A stretch of DNA of 7,168 nt, taken from Spirochaetia bacterium UBA5368. GTDB lineage: Bacteria > Spirochaetota > UBA4802 > UBA5368. Both the position numbers and the translations under genes were made by a program. This document shows, one piece after another, positions 6,003 to 7,168 of this stretch. The notes beneath the pieces were generated by a model, which did no database searches, was not told where the DNA came from, and worked only from the letters and a program-made list of their open reading frames with translations. The stretch's first letter is position 1. Each line of letters starts with the position of its first letter. Location of the stretch: contig DHPI01000037.1 of NCBI GenBank assembly GCA_002407865.1, positions 6,031 through 13,198 on the forward strand, read 5' to 3'.

Positions 6003-6578
6003 CTATCCGGCGATATGCCGCAGCAGCCATGCCATGTTGTCGCCGAGTACATCCATTGTCTGCATTCCCTCGGCATCGGCCTCTACATCACCCACCTCCC
6101 TTCCCAGTCCCATGTTCCAGTACGACGATCCGGGAACGATCATTTCGTTGATAAGGAAGAAAGCGTTGACTGCGTTGAACACATTGAGCGATCCCGCCCT
6201 GCGCACGGCGCTTACCGCCGCGCCGGCCTTTCGCCGAAGCATGCCGTCGTTCGCCCGCGCAACATAGCCAGCCCTGTCGATAAGCGCTTTTGTTTCGGCT
6301 GTGGGGCCGGCGAAATACGTCGGCGAGCCGATGATAATACCGTCGGCTTCGATCATCTTTTCGATACACTGGTTCACAATGTCATTATCGATAGAACAGC
6401 GCCTGTTTTTACGCTCCTTGCATTTCATGCATGCCGTACATCCCCTCACCGGCTTGCCGGCGATATGCACCAGCTCGCACTCAATTCCATTCGCTTCAAG
6501 CCTGGAAAATACGCGCCGTATCAGAAGCGATGTGTTACCGTCTTTTCTGGGGCTCCCGTTAAACGCGACAACCTTCAT
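6003..6578 (-). CDS. Flavodoxin-fold NAD(P)H-dependent oxidoreductase with an iron-sulfur-flavoprotein-like Cys cluster
   Basis: A 191-residue FMN-binding protein. [17 protein letters not shown] at the N-terminus carries the FMN-phosphate loop (NGSPRKxGNT, residues 7-16), and [19 protein letters not shown] (84-102) is the second flavin-binding segment. Between them lies Cys47-x2-Cys50-x2-Cys53-x7-Cys61 ([16 protein letters not shown]), like the compact cysteine motif that holds a [4Fe-4S] cluster in archaeal iron-sulfur flavoproteins. Many bacterial relatives carry a similar motif without proof of a cluster, so iron-sulfur binding is a family inference. The role would be electron transfer or quinone/small-molecule reduction in the cytoplasm; the substrate is unknown. 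ATG 6578 is preferred because GGGAG lies 8 nt upstream and the family N-terminus starts there; ATG 6632 has no such site. It lies 68 nt downstream of the acyltransferase gene and may share its transcript. Confidence 0.85.
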   Translation of the reverse strand: MKVVAFNGSPRKDGNTSLLIRRVFSRLEANGIECELVHIAGKPVRGCTACMKCKERKNRRCSIDNDIVNQCIEKMIEADGIIIGSPTYFAGPTAETKALIDRAGYVARANDGMLRRKAGAAVSAVRRAGSLNVFNAVNAFFLINEMIVPGSSYWNMGLGREVGDVEADAEGMQTMDVLGDNMAWLLRHIAG

Positions 6579-6586
6579 GATGCCGT

Positions 6587-6591
6587 CTCCC
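6587..6591 (-). promoter_or_regulatory. Ribosome binding site deciding the oxidoreductase start
   Basis: The minus strand reads GGGAG, then 8 nt (ACGGCATC), then ATG 6578. It argues against the longer frame beginning at 6632. Confidence 0.65.
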
Positions 6592-6646
6592 GATAATTTT
6601 CCCGGCGGTTGCTGATGCACGCCGTCTTTCATTGCGCAAAATGAGT

Positions 6647-7168
6647 TTATACACTGTTCATTTCCTTTTGTAATTGCAGCAATTCCGTATTCATATAGTT
6701 CCAGACATATGCCGAAAGCTCATCGACGGACATGTTCGCGAATGTTTCGTACAGCATTTCATTGAGTACGCGCACCTTGATCGGATGCTTCCCGTGGAAA
6801 TTGACGCTGTATTTCGGCAACGCTTGTCTTGTGCCTTCGACGATCACCGGCAGAATCGGCAGCTTCATTTTCAACGCGAGAATAAAGGCGCCGGGTTTGA
6901 ATTTTTTCATCCGCCCGTCGGGGGAACGCGTGCCTTCCGGAAATATAAAAACCGAGCTTCCGCCGGCAAGGGCGTCTTCAGAATCCGACATCATCTGCGC
7001 AACGCTTTTTTTATCGCCCCTGCGCAATTTGATGTAACGGTTCATAACCATGTTCCATCCAATAAGGGGAATACGGAATATTTCGCTTTTGGATACCCAC
7101 TTGAAATGCCTGTACAGCCGGAAAAGCACAAGGATATCGAGTTGTGACTGATGGTTCGACACCATGAC
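6647..7168 (-). CDS. 1-acyl-sn-glycerol-3-phosphate acyltransferase (PlsC family), N-terminus beyond window
   Basis: Membrane-associated enzyme that moves an acyl group to the sn-2 position of lysophosphatidic acid, giving phosphatidic acid for phospholipid synthesis. The frame is open across the right edge, so the first ~60-70 residues (usually with a membrane helix) are missing; the Met three bases inside the edge is internal. All four family blocks are visible: catalytic NHQSQLD (codons about 7156-7136), [16 protein letters not shown] for block [22 protein letters not shown] for substrate phosphate binding in block III, and [11 protein letters not shown] for block IV. About 60 further residues lead to the TAA at 6649-6647. 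PlsC paralogues are common, so whether this is the main housekeeping enzyme or one acting on another lipid is open. Confidence 0.9.
   Translation of the reverse strand, partial: VMVSNHQSQLDILVLFRLYRHFKWVSKSEIFRIPLIGWNMVMNRYIKLRRGDKKSVAQMMSDSEDALAGGSSVFIFPEGTRSPDGRMKKFKPGAFILALKMKLPILPVIVEGTRQALPKYSVNFHGKHPIKVRVLNEMLYETFANMSVDELSAYVWNYMNTELLQLQKEMNSV

Overview
The window reads as ordinary chromosome from a diderm (outer-membrane-bearing) bacterium of moderate GC content. It holds an outer-membrane beta-barrel protein, periplasmic export signals, and Shine-Dalgarno-type ribosome binding sites. The lineage cannot be fixed from this sequence. The metal-binding protein and barrel resemble types I associate with deltaproteobacteria and spirochaetes, and the FemAB-type transferase would fit a spirochaete; this is a low-confidence guess.

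Left part (1-3388, all minus strand): a metal-acquisition cluster, most likely for zinc. Transcription runs right to left: a 98-residue membrane-anchored protein with HxH and CxxC motifs (3388-3092), a 227-nt leader (3091-2865), an outer-membrane barrel (2864-1539), a ZnuA/TroA-type periplasmic binding protein (1521-622), and an ABC-3 (ZnuB-type) permease that overlaps it by ATGA and runs off the left edge (625-1). The parts form a route from outer membrane to periplasm to inner membrane. The ATPase is not in the window and would be expected beyond the left edge. A 20-bp imperfect palindrome next to a TTGACA hexamer precedes the first gene and is the best operator candidate for metal-dependent control. 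The leader before the barrel gene carries a twin repeat sharing a heptamer with that palindrome, and a hairpin whose loop is exactly complementary to a downstream segment.

Middle part: a THUMP-domain RNA guanine-N2 methyltransferase of the RlmL/YpsC family (4589-3441, minus) lies just upstream of the cluster. A 324-nt AT-rich divergent region (4590-4913) separates it from a plus-strand FemAB/FemX-type aminoacyl transferase (4914-5996), expected to add an amino acid to a peptidoglycan precursor.

Right part: two minus-strand genes face the transferase. They are a flavodoxin-fold NAD(P)H-dependent oxidoreductase with an iron-sulfur-flavoprotein-like cysteine cluster (6578-6003) and a 1-acylglycerol-3-phosphate acyltransferase (PlsC family) cut by the right edge (7168-6647). 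I see no RNA genes, insertion sequences, CRISPR arrays or phage genes. The most unusual content is the metal cluster and its non-coding regions.
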